Positions 44,120 to 55,740 are shown, counted from the first letter of the stretch. The stretch: 64,000 bases of DNA from Cladochytrium replicatum (GCA_025526935.1 JAHLKD010000020.1:310001-374000); one strand, 5' to 3'. Program-made: numbers and translations. The notes: a model not told the origin generated them from the sequence alone.

Positions 44120-46083
44120 ATGTCTACCAGCTTCAATGTGGATGTGCTGATCGTGGGCGGCGGTCCGACGGGAATGTTCGCGGCCATGGAGCTTGCACGC
44201 TATGGAATCAAAAGCGTGCGAGTGATCGATTCTAAAGAGGTTTGGATTAGAGGAATACTGTGATGCCTTCAGTTCTGTTAACTGTCTGACATGTTTTAAA
44301 AAGACCACCTGCACTCAGCCCAGGGGACTAGTGATTCATGCTCGCTCGTTGGAGCTTTTGTCTCATCACAACGGGCTTACGGAAGCTCTTTTCCATCACG
44401 GCACGTTGGTCCGGGGAATAAAAATGAGGAATGAAGAGGGCAATGAGATTGGCGGGGTAAAGCAAACAATGTTCAGATTGGTCAATTGATCTGATGATTT
44501 TTCTTTTATTAGGTCTTTTTCGAGGACGCAAACATGAACACAAAATTCTGTATGTTAATGATCTCTTCGTATATTTTTTGTCCTCTAATCTATAATTACA
44601 GCACACATTTGTGCGATTGCTCAAACTGAAAGCGAAATGGTCCTACATCAGTATTTGGGATCCCATTACGGGATCAATGTCGAATTCAACACGGATTTTG
44701 TTTCGATGGAAACGTCAGACGACTGCGTCACGACCATTGTGAAGGACAAGGTTACCGGTGAAACAACAGCCATCACCTCTCGCTTCCTGATTGCGTGCGA
44801 CGGGGGGCGCTCAGCAGTCCGACACGCTTTGAAGGTTCCTTTCGAAGGCTACGCGGTAACGGCGGTGATCATGAACATCGATATCCATGTTACATCAGCA
44901 TCGGAAGAAGAATATTTTCATGACGACGAAGGCTTGATCATTATGGGCGATAAGGGCGTTATGGGCATCATCCCATGCGAACGAAACACTGGACGCAAGC
45001 GGATCATTGCATTTACTTCACTCATTCCGCCGGCCGATAACCAACCTATCCCTGTCACGATCGAGGATGTCCAAAAAGTGCTGGTAGGCCTTTTCAGAAT
45101 GCTGCATTATGCGAATATTTTGATCTTTCTTATAGGACGAGAGGGCCCCGTTCCTGAAAGCCAAAGTCCACGACCCAGTGTGGATGACTCACTTTTGGAG
45201 TCAACAGCGCAAAGTTCCTCTCTCGGGATACCGCCCTCACCCGCGAGTGTTCCTTGCCGGGGACGCTGCCCACGTTCATCTCCCAGTTGGAGGATGGGGC
45301 ATGAACACGGGATTCCAAGACGTCGCAAACCTTTCGTGGAAGCTGAGCCTCCACCTTCGGCATCTTCCCAACCGTCCTCTCGTCACAGACCTCCTTCTCT
45401 CCACGTACGCGGCTGAGCGCTCCCCGGTGGGCGACAATTTGGAAGCCATGACCGGTCGACCAGCGACTCTCATCACACTCCCCATTCCAAAGTTCGTAAC
45501 CACGGCTGTACGAACCGCCGTGCTTCCGACCCTCCTCCGATTCCCTATTTTCAAAGGGTTGATGCTGAATAACTTGGCGATGATGGGGATTTCGTATGCC
45601 AAGTCGGACATTCACATGAAGGGACAGAAAGGTTGGGCGATCGAGTTCTTGGAGATGGTGATGCCGCCTGCTGTTGCACCAGGCTCGCGAGCTCCCGATG
45701 GAGATATTACCGACGAGGCAACGGAGACTCAAAGTAGGATTTACGACGCCATATTGTCGCAGTCGCGTTCGTTTGTTGTGCTCTTGTTCACAGACACGAA
45801 TGAGGATGTTGAGGCGTGGGCCGGGGCGATCGACGAGCTGAAAACGATGCCTCCGAATCTGGGCGTGGATCTCCACGTTATTGCCACCAAGGCTTTTACG
45901 CCCTCGCGATCGGTCAAGGTGTGGGTGGATACGTACAAGAAGGTAGCAAAGTTGTACGGGTATGGAGAATCACGCTCGGGAGTAGCGGTGATCCGTCCTG
46001 ATCAGTACTTGAGCGGACTTCTAGCGGTTAACCAGCAGCGTGAGGCCGTTAAGTACTTCAAGGACTTGATTGGATGTGAGTGA
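44120..46083 (+). CDS. FAD-dependent aromatic monooxygenase (PHBH/phenol hydroxylase type)
   Basis: Five exons (44120-44239, 44304-44456, 44513-44549, 44602-45083, 45136-46083) give 579 residues with introns of 52-64 bp. It inserts one oxygen into a (usually phenolic) substrate using FAD and NAD(P)H. Motifs: VLIVGGGPTGMFAAMELARY at residue ~9 (dinucleotide fold), LIACDGGRSAVRH (the DG motif), and VFLAGDAAHVHLPVGGWGMN (the GD motif, FAD ribityl binding). The C-terminal ~180 residues form the thioredoxin-like domain of the phenol hydroxylase subgroup, ending RSGVAVIRPDQYLSGLL. The nearby O-methyltransferase and a duplicated C-terminal fragment make joint modification of a phenolic metabolite plausible. 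The substrate is unknown. Confidence 0.9.
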
Positions 46084-46199
46084 ATTCCTCAACCAGTCTT
46101 TAAGAACGCTCAAACCTATTGATATTGCGAATGAGAAACTGTGATGTATAGTAATAACATGCAAACTGTGATTTTGTTGTGCACACTCTTCCATCAGAA

Positions 46200-46456
46200 A
46201 GCTGCATCTGATGTGCGTAGTACAATTGAATACGCGTGTGCTCGGACCATCCAAAGTTGGTGCTGCGTTGACTCGTTGGAATGATGCTTTGAAGGACCCA
46301 GAAAGGAGGACAGGGAAATTATATTCATGTGGAGGACCGCACGGCGGAGTTGCGGTAGTAGCTCCTGATCGATACCTATTGGCATTCTTTCGATTATCAA
46401 CAACAGTAGGTGCTCGAACACTTTAAAGATCTGATGGCAGGGCTGAGTGACCTATA
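46200..46456 (+). pseudogene. Duplicated 3' fragment of an FAD monooxygenase
   Basis: The frame from 46211 includes CGGPHGGVAVVAPDRYLLAF, matching the end of the gene just upstream (SRSGVAVIRPDQYLSGLL). A one-frame shift later, VLEHFKDLMAGL matches its last residues (AVKYFKDLIG). No other part of the enzyme is present. Best read as the relic of a second tandem copy. Confidence 0.6.
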
Positions 46457-46892
46457 AATCTGAAAAATAACTAAAAGCAGTATATGTAGCGAGCTCACAG
46501 AGCAAGATGCATCATTGTTCGATTAAAGTTACCTCACAAGCAGAAGTAAAAACCGCCGCCAATTTGATCCGAACCGCGTTTGCCGCATGTGTGGGAGAAT
46601 TTTGCCAAACGGTGGAACAACAGATCATGAGTACCTCACCAAAGTGAGAGAGCGTAAAAGAGAGCTTAAGCGGATCCTTTTCTTTTCTGAAGATCCTTCT
46701 TTGTGAAACTACATTTGTTGATCATATCTCAGAGGTCCGAAAACGGGGGAGTTCCATCGAAACAAATTTGTTTTCACCCTGCAAAAAGTTTTTAAGAGTC
46801 CCCAGTCCACATTTTCACAGGGAACGCACATAAGAACAGAGGGGAAAACCTTAGATCTGTCTCCTCTTTTCCTCCTGCCAACATCAATCGCA
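46457..46892. other. 5' flank of the O-methyltransferase
   Basis: About 435 bp with no gene; presumed promoter. A CT-rich tract at 46857-46878 precedes the ATG. Confidence 0.4.
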
Positions 46893-47900
46893 ATGTCTCT
46901 GGAACAACCGAAAGCCCTGTCAGCTGTCATGGACATGGTTGGCGAGCTGTGGTCTGCTCGCTGTGTTATCGGATTGGTCAACCTTGGCGTGCCAGATCTG
47001 CTCGCGAAGGGCCCCGCGACTGCTGAAGAGCTCGCTGAGAAGCTCCAGCTCCACCCTGGTTCTCTCTTCCGTGTGCTCCGTGTGGCCACCTACCGCGGAT
47101 TCTTCGCAGTCGACCCCGCATCAAAGAAGTTCGAACTTACGGAAGCAGGTCTCTGTCTCACCACCGACCATCCGACCTCCAAGTTCGCCCTCGTCAAGAG
47201 CTGGGCTACACCGATCCACTGGCTCCCATGGGGTCATCTGGAACACTCCCTCAAGACCAGCGAGCCGGCCACGAAGGTTGCTTTCCCCAACGGTCCCTGG
47301 CAATACTACGCAGAGCACCCTGAAGATGGATTGCTGTTCTCGAAGGCGATGACCGAGTTCTCTGCTGGCGAGACCGAGCACATCTTGAAGGCTTACCCTT
47401 TCAAGGAAGGCGATGCAAAGGTTGTTGTGGATGTTGGCGGTGCCCACGGCGCACTTTTGACTGCAGTCCTCGACAGCATCCCGTCAGCCCGCGGCATCCT
47501 GTTCGATCTGCCTGAGGTGGTCGAGAAGGCCGCCGACATCCCTCGCGTAGAGAAAGTCGGCGGCAGCTTCCTTGACCCCGTCATTCCTACTGGTGGGGAT
47601 ATCTACATCTTGAAGCACATTCTCCACGACTGGTCTGACGAAGAGGGCGCAAAGATCCTCAAGAACGTTCGTGCTGCGATGGGACCTGAGTCAAAGCTTT
47701 TGGTCGGTGAGCAGCCCATCTCGTGGGGTCCCGAAGGAAAGGCGATGGCAACCATGGATGTGAACATGATGGTAATGTTTGGCGGCAAGGAGCGAACCTT
47801 GGACGAATACTCGGCTCTTTTCGACGCGGCAGACTTAAAGATCTCCCGAGTGGTGGCGACAGAAGTAAGGATTTCCATCATCGAGGTTGTCCGCAAGTAA
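46893..47900 (+). CDS. Intronless O-methyltransferase (COMT/plant-and-bacterial type 2)
   Basis: A single exon of 335 codons. The N-terminal winged-helix dimerisation domain is seen in SARCVIGLVNLGVPDLLAKG and AEELAEKLQLHPGSLFRVLR. The SAM site is VVVDVGGAHGALLTAVL, then GILFDLPEVV. Further on, GGDIYILKHILHDWSDEEG carries the conserved His-Asp-Trp and the catalytic His of this family, followed by KILKNVRAAM and LLVGEQPI. It methylates hydroxyl groups of phenols or polyketides. Nearly every other gene in the window has introns and this one has none, which could mark a bacterial origin or a retrocopy. Third codon positions are strongly C/G-biased, as in highly expressed genes. It lies 0.8 kb after an aromatic monooxyg­enase and may act with it. 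Confidence 0.9.
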   Translation: MSLEQPKALSAVMDMVGELWSARCVIGLVNLGVPDLLAKGPATAEELAEKLQLHPGSLFRVLRVATYRGFFAVDPASKKFELTEAGLCLTTDHPTSKFALVKSWATPIHWLPWGHLEHSLKTSEPATKVAFPNGPWQYYAEHPEDGLLFSKAMTEFSAGETEHILKAYPFKEGDAKVVVDVGGAHGALLTAVLDSIPSARGILFDLPEVVEKAADIPRVEKVGGSFLDPVIPTGGDIYILKHILHDWSDEEGAKILKNVRAAMGPESKLLVGEQPISWGPEGKAMATMDVNMMVMFGGKERTLDEYSALFDAADLKISRVVATEVRISIIEVVRK

Positions 47901-48168
47901 TTGATTGACAACTCGCAAATATTGACTTCCAACGTATCTGCAACTACTGGACTGCTGCTTCCTGAGTTCAACTCCTCATTACTGTAATACACTTTGAACG
48001 AAACTAGAGTCAACCATTAAAAATGTATTCTCAGATGAGTCCTGCCCATTTACAGCCCCCTTCCCGTCCAATGTCCTTCCCCCAGCCCGCTGTCCCCAGC
48101 CACCGTCGATTTTCTGGGCTACTTGTCGTGTGGGCCAACACCGACTACTTTGAAATCCTTGGACGAAA

Positions 48169-50750
48169 ATGGCCCCGGGGCTAACGTCGTCGTCTGGAAC
48201 TGTCTGGCTGCGCGTGGTTATCCTGTCGCTGATCGGGATCCTCGCCTTCTCTTCACGTCTGTTTTCGGTCATCCGTTTCGAATCAGTCATCCACGAATTC
48301 GACCCATGGTAGGACCGGGGAGGATAATTCTACTTTGGTTATAGACTGCTGCGGCTCAATCTCGGCTGTAGCTTATTGTTTGGACGGTTATTTGGGTGAT
48401 CTCATTTTTGATACCGATGTTCCAGGTTCAACTACAGAACCACTCGGGCGCTGGTCGAAAAGGGATTCTACGACTTCTGGAACTGGTATGATTAATATTA
48501 TTGCTGTCCAACGTAGTCTTCTAAAGATTTGCGAAGGTATGACCAGCTTGCGTGGTACCCACTAGGTCGTGTCGTTGGTGGAACCGTCTACCCTGGCATC
48601 ATGGTTACAGCTGGATTTATCCACTACGTCCTCACCTCTCTGAACTTCCCCATCGACATCCGTGAAGTCTGTGTGTTCCTCGCACCGCTCTTCTCTGCAT
48701 TCACCGCGGTGGCGACCTACCTTCTCACCTCCGAAATGAAGGATCCTTCTGCGGGACTTCTTGCTGCAATCTTTATGGGTATTGCCCCTGGGTACATCTC
48801 TCGCTCAGTCGCCGGTTCTTACGACAACGAGGGTATCGCCATCTTCCTCCTCATGTTCACATTTTATCTGTGGATCAAAGCCGTGAAGCTGGGCTCTGCA
48901 TTCTACGCCGGCTGGGCTGCACTCTTCTATTTCTACATGGTCTCGGCGTGGGGTGGCTACGTCTTCATTATCAACTTGATTCCTCTTCATGTGTTCGTTT
49001 TGTTGCTCATGGGAAGATATTCGAACCGGTTGTACGTGTCGTATTCTGCTTTTTACATCATCGGGACAATCGCGTCGATGCAAGTTCCGTTTGTCGGTTT
49101 CCAGCCAACCCATACGAACGACCACATGGCAGCCCTTGGTATGAAATTCCGCGTTGTTCGACAACGTTCACTTACTCTTCAACAATAAGGTATCTTCGGT
49201 CTGATACAGATTGTGGCGTTTGCCGAATTTTTGCGTAGCCATCTCTCTGCTGGCCAATTTAAGACTGTATTCAACTTTGGCATTGTTCTGTTCTTTGCTG
49301 TTGGATTTGGTGCTCTTGTGCTTTTGACGGTCAGTGGCAAAATCGCTCCATGGACAGGACGTTTCTACTCTCTTTGGTGAGACCACAATTTTCGGTGATT
49401 TTGAAAACGTTAGTAATTGCAGCTTATTCTTCAGGGACACGAACTACGCAAAAAAGCACATTCCGATTATTGCATCCGTATCCGAGCACCAGCCAACACC
49501 GTGGCCATCGTTCTTCTTCGACTTGCAATTGCTGATCCCACTGTTCCCAGCCGGAATTTACTTCTGCTTCCAAACACTCGAGGATGAGCACGTTTTCGTA
49601 ATTTTGTATGCAGTGACTGCCTCGTACTTCGCTGGAGTGATGGTTCGTCTCATGCTCACGCTTACGCCAATTGTTTGTGTCTGCGGTGGCATTTCGTTGT
49701 CAAAGGTGCTGGATCTGTACCTTGCTATTCCCGACGAGGGGCCCGCAGCTGCAGCCGAGACGACTGAGAAGGAGAAGGAGAAGAAGAAATCAAGCGATAA
49801 GCCAAAGCAAGGAATCTGGCAGATGGATACTCGCCTTCTGGTGGTCACACCGATTTACATTATCTTGGTGCTCTACCAACTCCACTGCACTTGGGTCACC
49901 TCCAATGCCTACTCCAGCCCCTCCATCGTGCTTGCCACGAGGAATCAAGATGGTTCTCAGCATATTATCGATGACTTCCGTGAAGCGTACTACTGGCTGC
50001 GTCAAAACACTCCTGATGACGCCAAGATTCTTTCATGGTGGGATTACGGCTACCAGATCACTGGTATGGCCAACCGCACCGTGCTTGTTGACAACAACAC
50101 GTGGAACAACACACACATCGCAACTGTTGGAAAGGCAATGTCATGCAGCGAAGATGTTTCGTATGAAGTGATGCGACGACACGATGTCGACTACGTTCTC
50201 GTGATCTTTGGTGCAGCGATTGGGTACTCTGGTGACGACATCAACAAGTTCCTGTGGATGATTCGTATCGGCGAGGGTGTATATCCCAAAGAGATCAGCG
50301 AGAGGGCTTTCTTCACCGCACGCGGGGAGTACAGGATCGACGACGAAGCTACTACGACGATGAAGGAGAGTTTGTTGTACAAGATGAGCTACTACCGGTT
50401 CGCAGAATTGTTTGGAGGGCAGCAGCCATATGATCGTGTACGCGGTAGTGCCGTGTCCAAGAACCCAATCAAGCTTAGTGTGATTGAAGAGGGTTTGTGA
50501 AGATCTACTCTTTTGCGATCATCACATCTGATGCTTTGTTAAGCTTACACTACAGAGAACATGATCGTGCGCATTTACGCTGTCAAGAAACCGGACAACA
50601 TTGGACGATCCATGTCATCAGCTTCAACGTGAGTGCATTGCAACTCATCTGAATTGTTCGGTCTAACTGTTCATCCACAGATTCGGACAAAAACGAAAGC
50701 GCAGGTCTCGCCGCCGCTCCAGCAGTTCGCGTCGTCGCACATCTGAATAA
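48169..50750 (+). CDS. STT3: Oligosaccharyltransferase catalytic subunit STT3
   Basis: Seven exons (48169-48308, 48426-48485, 48537-49138, 49190-49376, 49435-50492, 50556-50628, 50681-50750) give 729 residues, all phases consistent. In the ER membrane it transfers the dolichol-linked glycan to Asn-X-Ser/Thr sequons. Visible: HEFDPWFNYR (first acidic motif, split by intron 1), [19 protein letters not shown] (second acidic motif region), [10 protein letters not shown] (external loop 5 Glu), the sequon-binding WWDYGYQI, and DNNTWNNTH. About 13 membrane helices fit the usual length of ~720. The tail after the conserved [10 protein letters not shown] is a short Arg/Ser-rich stretch ([16 protein letters not shown]). 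Intron 1 (117 bp) is about twice the local norm. Confidence 0.97.
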
Positions 50751-50850
50751 GGAATGATGAGTGTTCCCTTTTGATCCTGCCGTTGTGCGTGCCTTTGCTT
50801 GTAGCAATAAAACCCATGTTTGTCCACGATAAATTTTTAAGTGGCATTTG

Positions 50851-52893
50851 ATGAACGTTGACCACCCACATTTCACCGCACTCTGCGCTGCATGCCGGGT
50901 GGGCGACCTCAAGAAGGTCACCCAGTACGTGGAGCTAGAAGGCGTGCCTGTGAACCGAACGGATGCGTTCAACTCGACCCCGCTTTACTACGCATCGCTG
51001 TGTGGGCATCTCCAGGTTTGCTAGCAACATGAGAGGTCCCGCTTGGCTAACACGGTGATGCAATCACTGTGACTGGTTCAGGTTGTAACGTATCTCCTTG
51101 ACCATGGAGCAACGTGTGATCCCAACACATTCGAGGGTGAGCGTGCATTGTACGGTGCACTCACCGACGAAATCAAGAACGTTCTCAAAGCCCTTGGTGT
51201 CAGCGTCGCAGCAACCGATCCTTTCGCATCCGACTTTGCCGTAGCCTACTTTACTCTTTACAAGAACGCCGCAGACAGACATGCGGACATTGTGTTTGCG
51301 GTGTCGCTTACACCCGAAGAAATTGTCTTGTCAGGACCGGGATCGGACCTGCGCAGTTCAGATTGGCTGAAGAGGGGTGTGAGGGAGTTCAGTGCACACA
51401 GGTCGGTTTTGGCCGCACGGTCGGACTACTTTGCGGCTTTTCTCGCAGGTCAATGGGCGTCGATGGAAGTTGTACCCGTTAAGAACCGGAAAGTGCACTC
51501 GGACATTTTTGGTGCGACGCTACATTATTTGTACACCGGCCAAGTTGTGCGGACGGTTCCAGAGGAGCTCTGGGAAGATTGGTCGCTGATGTGTCGATCG
51601 TTCAAGCTCCATCAGTTGGATGAGATGATCCATAAAGAGTTAATTGGGGATGTGAATGGAGGCAAAGATGAAGGAAAAGATATTGTGGTGGGCAGGAATA
51701 TTCGGCGCATCCAGTCGGATATCCGGACTCTTGTTCGTGCACTGGTATGCTTTGGAAATACATGGGGACTCAATCAAGCTTCCCCCGACGACCGAGCAGG
51801 ACGTCAAGCTCGTTTCAGCGACACTCAGATGTCGGTGGGAGAAGGGCAGATGGATGATTCGTCGTCATCGTCGTCAGATGAAGTGAGAGTTGATATTGGT
51901 TCGCCTCTGTCGCGCCAGAGAAACGGCTCACCAACCTCAGACGAGCTCAGCGCGTTCGCATTCATCAAAGCACCTCTTTCGAACACAAAATCCGCTCGAC
52001 AATTAATGCACAATCCTGATGGTGGCCTGCTGGAGAAGGCCTTGCGATATATTTCCGCTTCCAAACCGGACATCGTACTGAGTATCGCCGGCACACTCTT
52101 TCCGTGCCACAAAGCATTCCTGTTCCGATCTCCCTATTTCGAGGCGATGCTTGCACCTGGTGTATTTGCCGAATCGCTCGCACTAACTGCAGAGCAAAAT
52201 CAAAAGATAGGCGTCATCCCCATCACGGCCGTTGACGACGTGGATGTGTTCAGAGTCGTGCTTGAGCATCTTTACTGCGAAATTCCTGCTAGCACGCCCA
52301 GTGATCACCTCACCCCGGACCTTGCCCTCAGTGTTCTCGAAGCAGCGGACGTGCTGCTTCTTGATAGACTCAAAACCCAGATTGCCGCGTACATCGTGTC
52401 CGAGACACCTGCCGCAGTTGCACCATCGTCACAGGAGCCAATCGTTGCATCAAACTTGATTCCAGCACAGATGAACCCCGAATCCCTCCTTCCTCCATCA
52501 CCCTGGGACCTTATGCACGAGGCATGGCGTCTCAATCTCCCGCGGTTAGAGCAGCACATCACTAGACACTTTGCAGTGCATCTGGACTACTACCTAGACA
52601 AGACCAACGAAGCCGCAGCAGCGCAGTTCGCAGCTTTGATCACGGAGTCTGCGGAGTCAACAAAAAATCGTGAGGAGACGGATACGGTCGTGCTTGTAGA
52701 CGATCTACGGTATTGGCTTGCACGGGAGCACGGGATCAATTGGGAAACTGTCACGCAAGGGGAGTGGGAAACGTATGGAGAGACAGGAGGGATGAGCAGT
52801 GCAGAGAGGATTCAAGCGGATAAGGCGAAGGTGTTCTGGCGCAGAATGAAAAGATTAGATGCGGTACTCGCTGAAGTTGGATTGGACATTTAG
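50851..52893 (+). CDS. ABTB1: Ankyrin and double-BTB protein (ABTB1/BPOZ-like)
   Basis: Exons 50851-51015 and 51082-52893 (66-bp intron) give 658 residues. Two ankyrin units occur at the N-terminus (FTALCAACRVGDLKKVTQYV; DAFNSTPLYYASLCGHLQVV), followed by NTFEGERALYGALTDEI, typical of ABTB1. Two BTB domains follow: the first near residues 110-240 (DIVFAV, interrupted by a loop, then FSAHRSVLAARSDYFAAFL), the second near 400-490 (DIVLSIAGTLFPCHKAFLF, RSPYFEAML). An acidic Ser/Asp linker separates them. In animals ABTB1 is a cullin-3 ligase adaptor linked to translation factor turnover; conservation of that job here is inferred. Start is the first ATG after the STT3 3' flank, only 100 bp away. 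Confidence 0.92.
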
Positions 52894-52961
52894 AGATATA
52901 TCGTAATAATGGAATAAGGGCTTTCAAACTTCTGAGAAGGACGAATCGTTCCAACCCACCC

Positions 52962-53012
<51 letters not shown>

Positions 53013-53504
53013 GCGCTAGGAGGCGGCTAGATATACGAATACAAAAATACTGTGGATTGACCATGTTCATCGTAGACTGTATTTGGAGGAGACCTGAATC
53101 ATACAGAAGAACTCCAACACAACACGGGTAAATACGTGAGAGAGCGTTGAAGTGGTCGGTGTGGTTGAATGAAAGGCTGGCAACGCTAAGGATAGTTTCG
53201 AAACGTACAGCGGTTTGACTCGCACAAGACCTCCAACCTCGTTGTGCAAGTAGGCGAGAAAGGGTATTGAAACTGAAACATCGGATCATGCCACAAGTTC
53301 GGTTTCGCAGTTGCTGACAAAAGCCGCTCAAGGAAAGTAGAGCGGAAGTTCGGACGTGCGGTGGAGTGCTAGTATAGGGCCGCCAGCAGGTTTGCCATTG
53401 GAGTTCCCGAGGGGATTGCGTCTCCTCGGTCAAGCGGGAAAGTTGACGGGATCGAACCGCCAGGCACATTGAGCTGAGGTTTCACTCCCAACTCCCAAGT
53501 TAGC
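52894..53504. other. Intergenic, contains a long poly-C tract
   Basis: 3' flank of ABTB1 and a stretch with no supported gene. The minus-strand ORF crossing it exists only because poly-G codes for glycine. Confidence 0.5.
52963..53008. repeat. Homopolymer C tract, about 46 bases
   Basis: An uninterrupted run of C from about 52963 to 53008. Assembled length may differ from the genome because polymerases and assemblers slip on such runs. Confidence 0.95.
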
Positions 53505-54690
53505 CCCGGGCTAATGTCATGAAAATGTTAGGAAACCCTGCATCACGATCCCTCCTTCCGCCATCCACGAATACTGGCTCGAGATAGTTCTCCACCGAGC
53601 TAACGGAAATGACGTTGTAGCCATCCGATGTTCTGACGCCAGAGAGATCGACGTCTCCATCATTTCCAGCTGCCCCCGTGACGATTACACCTTGTTCAGC
53701 GCTTCTGGAGACAACAGCCTAAGTATCGCCAACGGGCTACCCGTTACTGCGTCCAAGCGATTCTGTGATGATGTGACTCTTATCTTCGAATGCTCGAAGC
53801 CATGCTTGTATCAAACTTCAACACCTCCCTAGCACCGAAAACGCGGTATATGCCAAGCTCAACTCGCGCTGCGCCTGTGAAATTAGCATCCCGGCAAAGA
53901 TTCCGGAAACTTGCGTGCCGTGTCCAGCACCATCAGTCGCGATATCGTCGCCACCGATAAGGTCTGTCCCGTTACCAATCAAGCAGCCAAGCCCAAAATA
54001 AACTCCCAGTGCAGGGTGGTTCTTGAAGTCCACTCCTGTATCAATGATGGAGATGCGAATTCCGTTCCAGTCAGCGCGGAGGCGATCAACTTGAGTCATG
54101 ACGTGGGGTGAATTGTCCGACTTGGTTGGTGACTTCGAGCCTGTGCTAAGCTTAGCAGAAGCAGATGAGTTCCACACCCAGTGAAAAGTTGGATTGGGTC
54201 ACTAAAATAGCCACACGCCGCACACAGCTTGACATTTCGCAAGTTGGAAAGCTGCTGACGCACACGTCCGTGGTGTTGCGTGCTCTTCAGCTGTAAAGAT
54301 GCACTTTTGAAAAGACGATTCTCCAAGTTCAGCCGCGGGGTGACGCTTCCAATTTGTCGCTGGACTTTGCCATAAAATCTGCCAGCGTCCTAGCGATCCC
54401 ATCGTTTGAGAACGCTCAGCAAGTGAAACGAGGCTGCCTACCTGTTTTCGTCAGAGAGCCCGACAAAGAATTCATCAGGGAGATATTTTACTCGTCGCAA
54501 CTCCTTAGAAGATTCAGCCCTTGTCGATCTGGCTACGAGAGCCCCGACAAAAGCCCAAAGATCAAGAACACATACTTGGTTCCCCACTATTTGTCCCAAT
54601 TTGTTTCTCTGTGCAGAAATCGCGCAAATCTCTTTGTCAGAAATAGTAGCACAGAAACGGTCGCGTTGCTGATACAAATGTGCCATAATG
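53505..54690 (-). pseudogene. Broken subtilisin-like serine protease (S8)
   Basis: Reading backwards: a hydrophobic N-terminal piece (CVLDLWAFVGALVARSTRA) leading into VKYLPDEFFVGLSDEN, typical of a secreted prepro-protease. Next a propeptide remnant (KLCAACGYFSDPIQLFTG), then RISIIDTGVDFKNHPALG with the catalytic Asp and DGAGHGTQVSGIFAG with the catalytic His, then a one-base change to ARVELGIYRVFGA. Stops and shifts follow before EQGVIVTGAAGNDGDVDLSG (oxyanion Asn region) and YNVISVSSVENYLEP. TAA comes at about 53510 and no GTSMA serine motif was found. With no Ser and several breaks, it cannot be an active enzyme. Confidence 0.75.
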
Positions 54691-55740
54691 TGTGTGACAC
54701 TTTTCGAATAATGTGTATATTTTCCTCGGGTAGCAATCGCCTTGACTCGAATGATCGACTGTTGAATCAGATCAGCACTGAAGGATTAGGTCAGATGCTT
54801 GGCAAATCTCACCCACTCACCTGATTTCAGTTATAGATTGATACAGTTGAGCTAAGTAACATGCTGGTACATGAGGATTCTTCGCAGAATCACTATATTG
54901 GATGGACTTCCGGAAGTGATGTGTGACAATGGAAGACCCAGAGAGTCCTTTCGCCCACACGCCAATCATGAGATCACCGCCATTCACAGAGAGGAATCAG
55001 ATTCATTTGTGCGTACGATCACGCGGATCTGCACCTGTGGGATGTGGAAGATCCTCACAACTTATTCTGTACAGACAAACTGCCTGGAAATTACCATAAA
55101 CTGAACCATACTAGTAGACGGCCGTCTTGGAGAAGCTCCGGATCTCTGATATGGACTGTACGAGTGAGTACCAAAGTACAAGAAAAGGGCACACTGTAAC
55201 AGGCTGTGGGCAATGTCTGGGGAAAGGAAGGATCTCTGGTAGGTGATGCGCCGCAATGCCACAAATACAATAAACAATTGCCCTAATCAGCTATGCATTC
55301 CACACGACGGACAGCCTCCCGGGCCGGGCCAGCAACCGGCATGATGAATGCAGTTTTTTATATTCTCTCCAACTTATGTGGATGTCGTCTAACCAAAGAT
55401 CTGAGCTCAATGGCAGCAGTAATTACAACGTGGTCCGGACTTTCTCTCTGTCCTTTTACGAATACATTGAAACACAGTTCACTGTCTGGACAACCAAATA
55501 GTGTCGGTAAACCACCTTACAAATATTGGTGCCAGGCTTACAACGTTTATAGCTCTCTGACGTTCAAGTCGCTTACACTGGACAACTGTGATCATTCTAG
55601 AAGATGCTGCTTCTTCCACCTGGAAATTGGTATTGATAGTTTGCCTGGTCCCATTCCACAAGCAGATGGTGAACTCCAGTCGTTGTGAACTGGATCTGAG
55701 TGCTGGTTACACCTTCTCCTCGGACATTTAAACAAATTTC
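54691..55740. other. Intergenic or degenerate region
   Basis: About 1 kb with short open frames on both strands and no recognised domain. A stretch near 55560-55680 has LTFKSLTLDNC and DSLPGPIPQ, faintly like leucine-rich repeats, and could be the worn 5' part of the membrane ORF that follows. Confidence 0.35.

Noticed and set aside
52924-53469. Minus-strand ORF of 181 codons containing a poly-glycine run
   Set aside because: Open only because poly-G encodes Gly; its flanks show no protein pattern.
53440-53475. GGTTCGATCCC on the minus strand, resembling a tRNA T-arm
   Set aside because: No matching acceptor stem, anticodon arm or A box at the proper distance.
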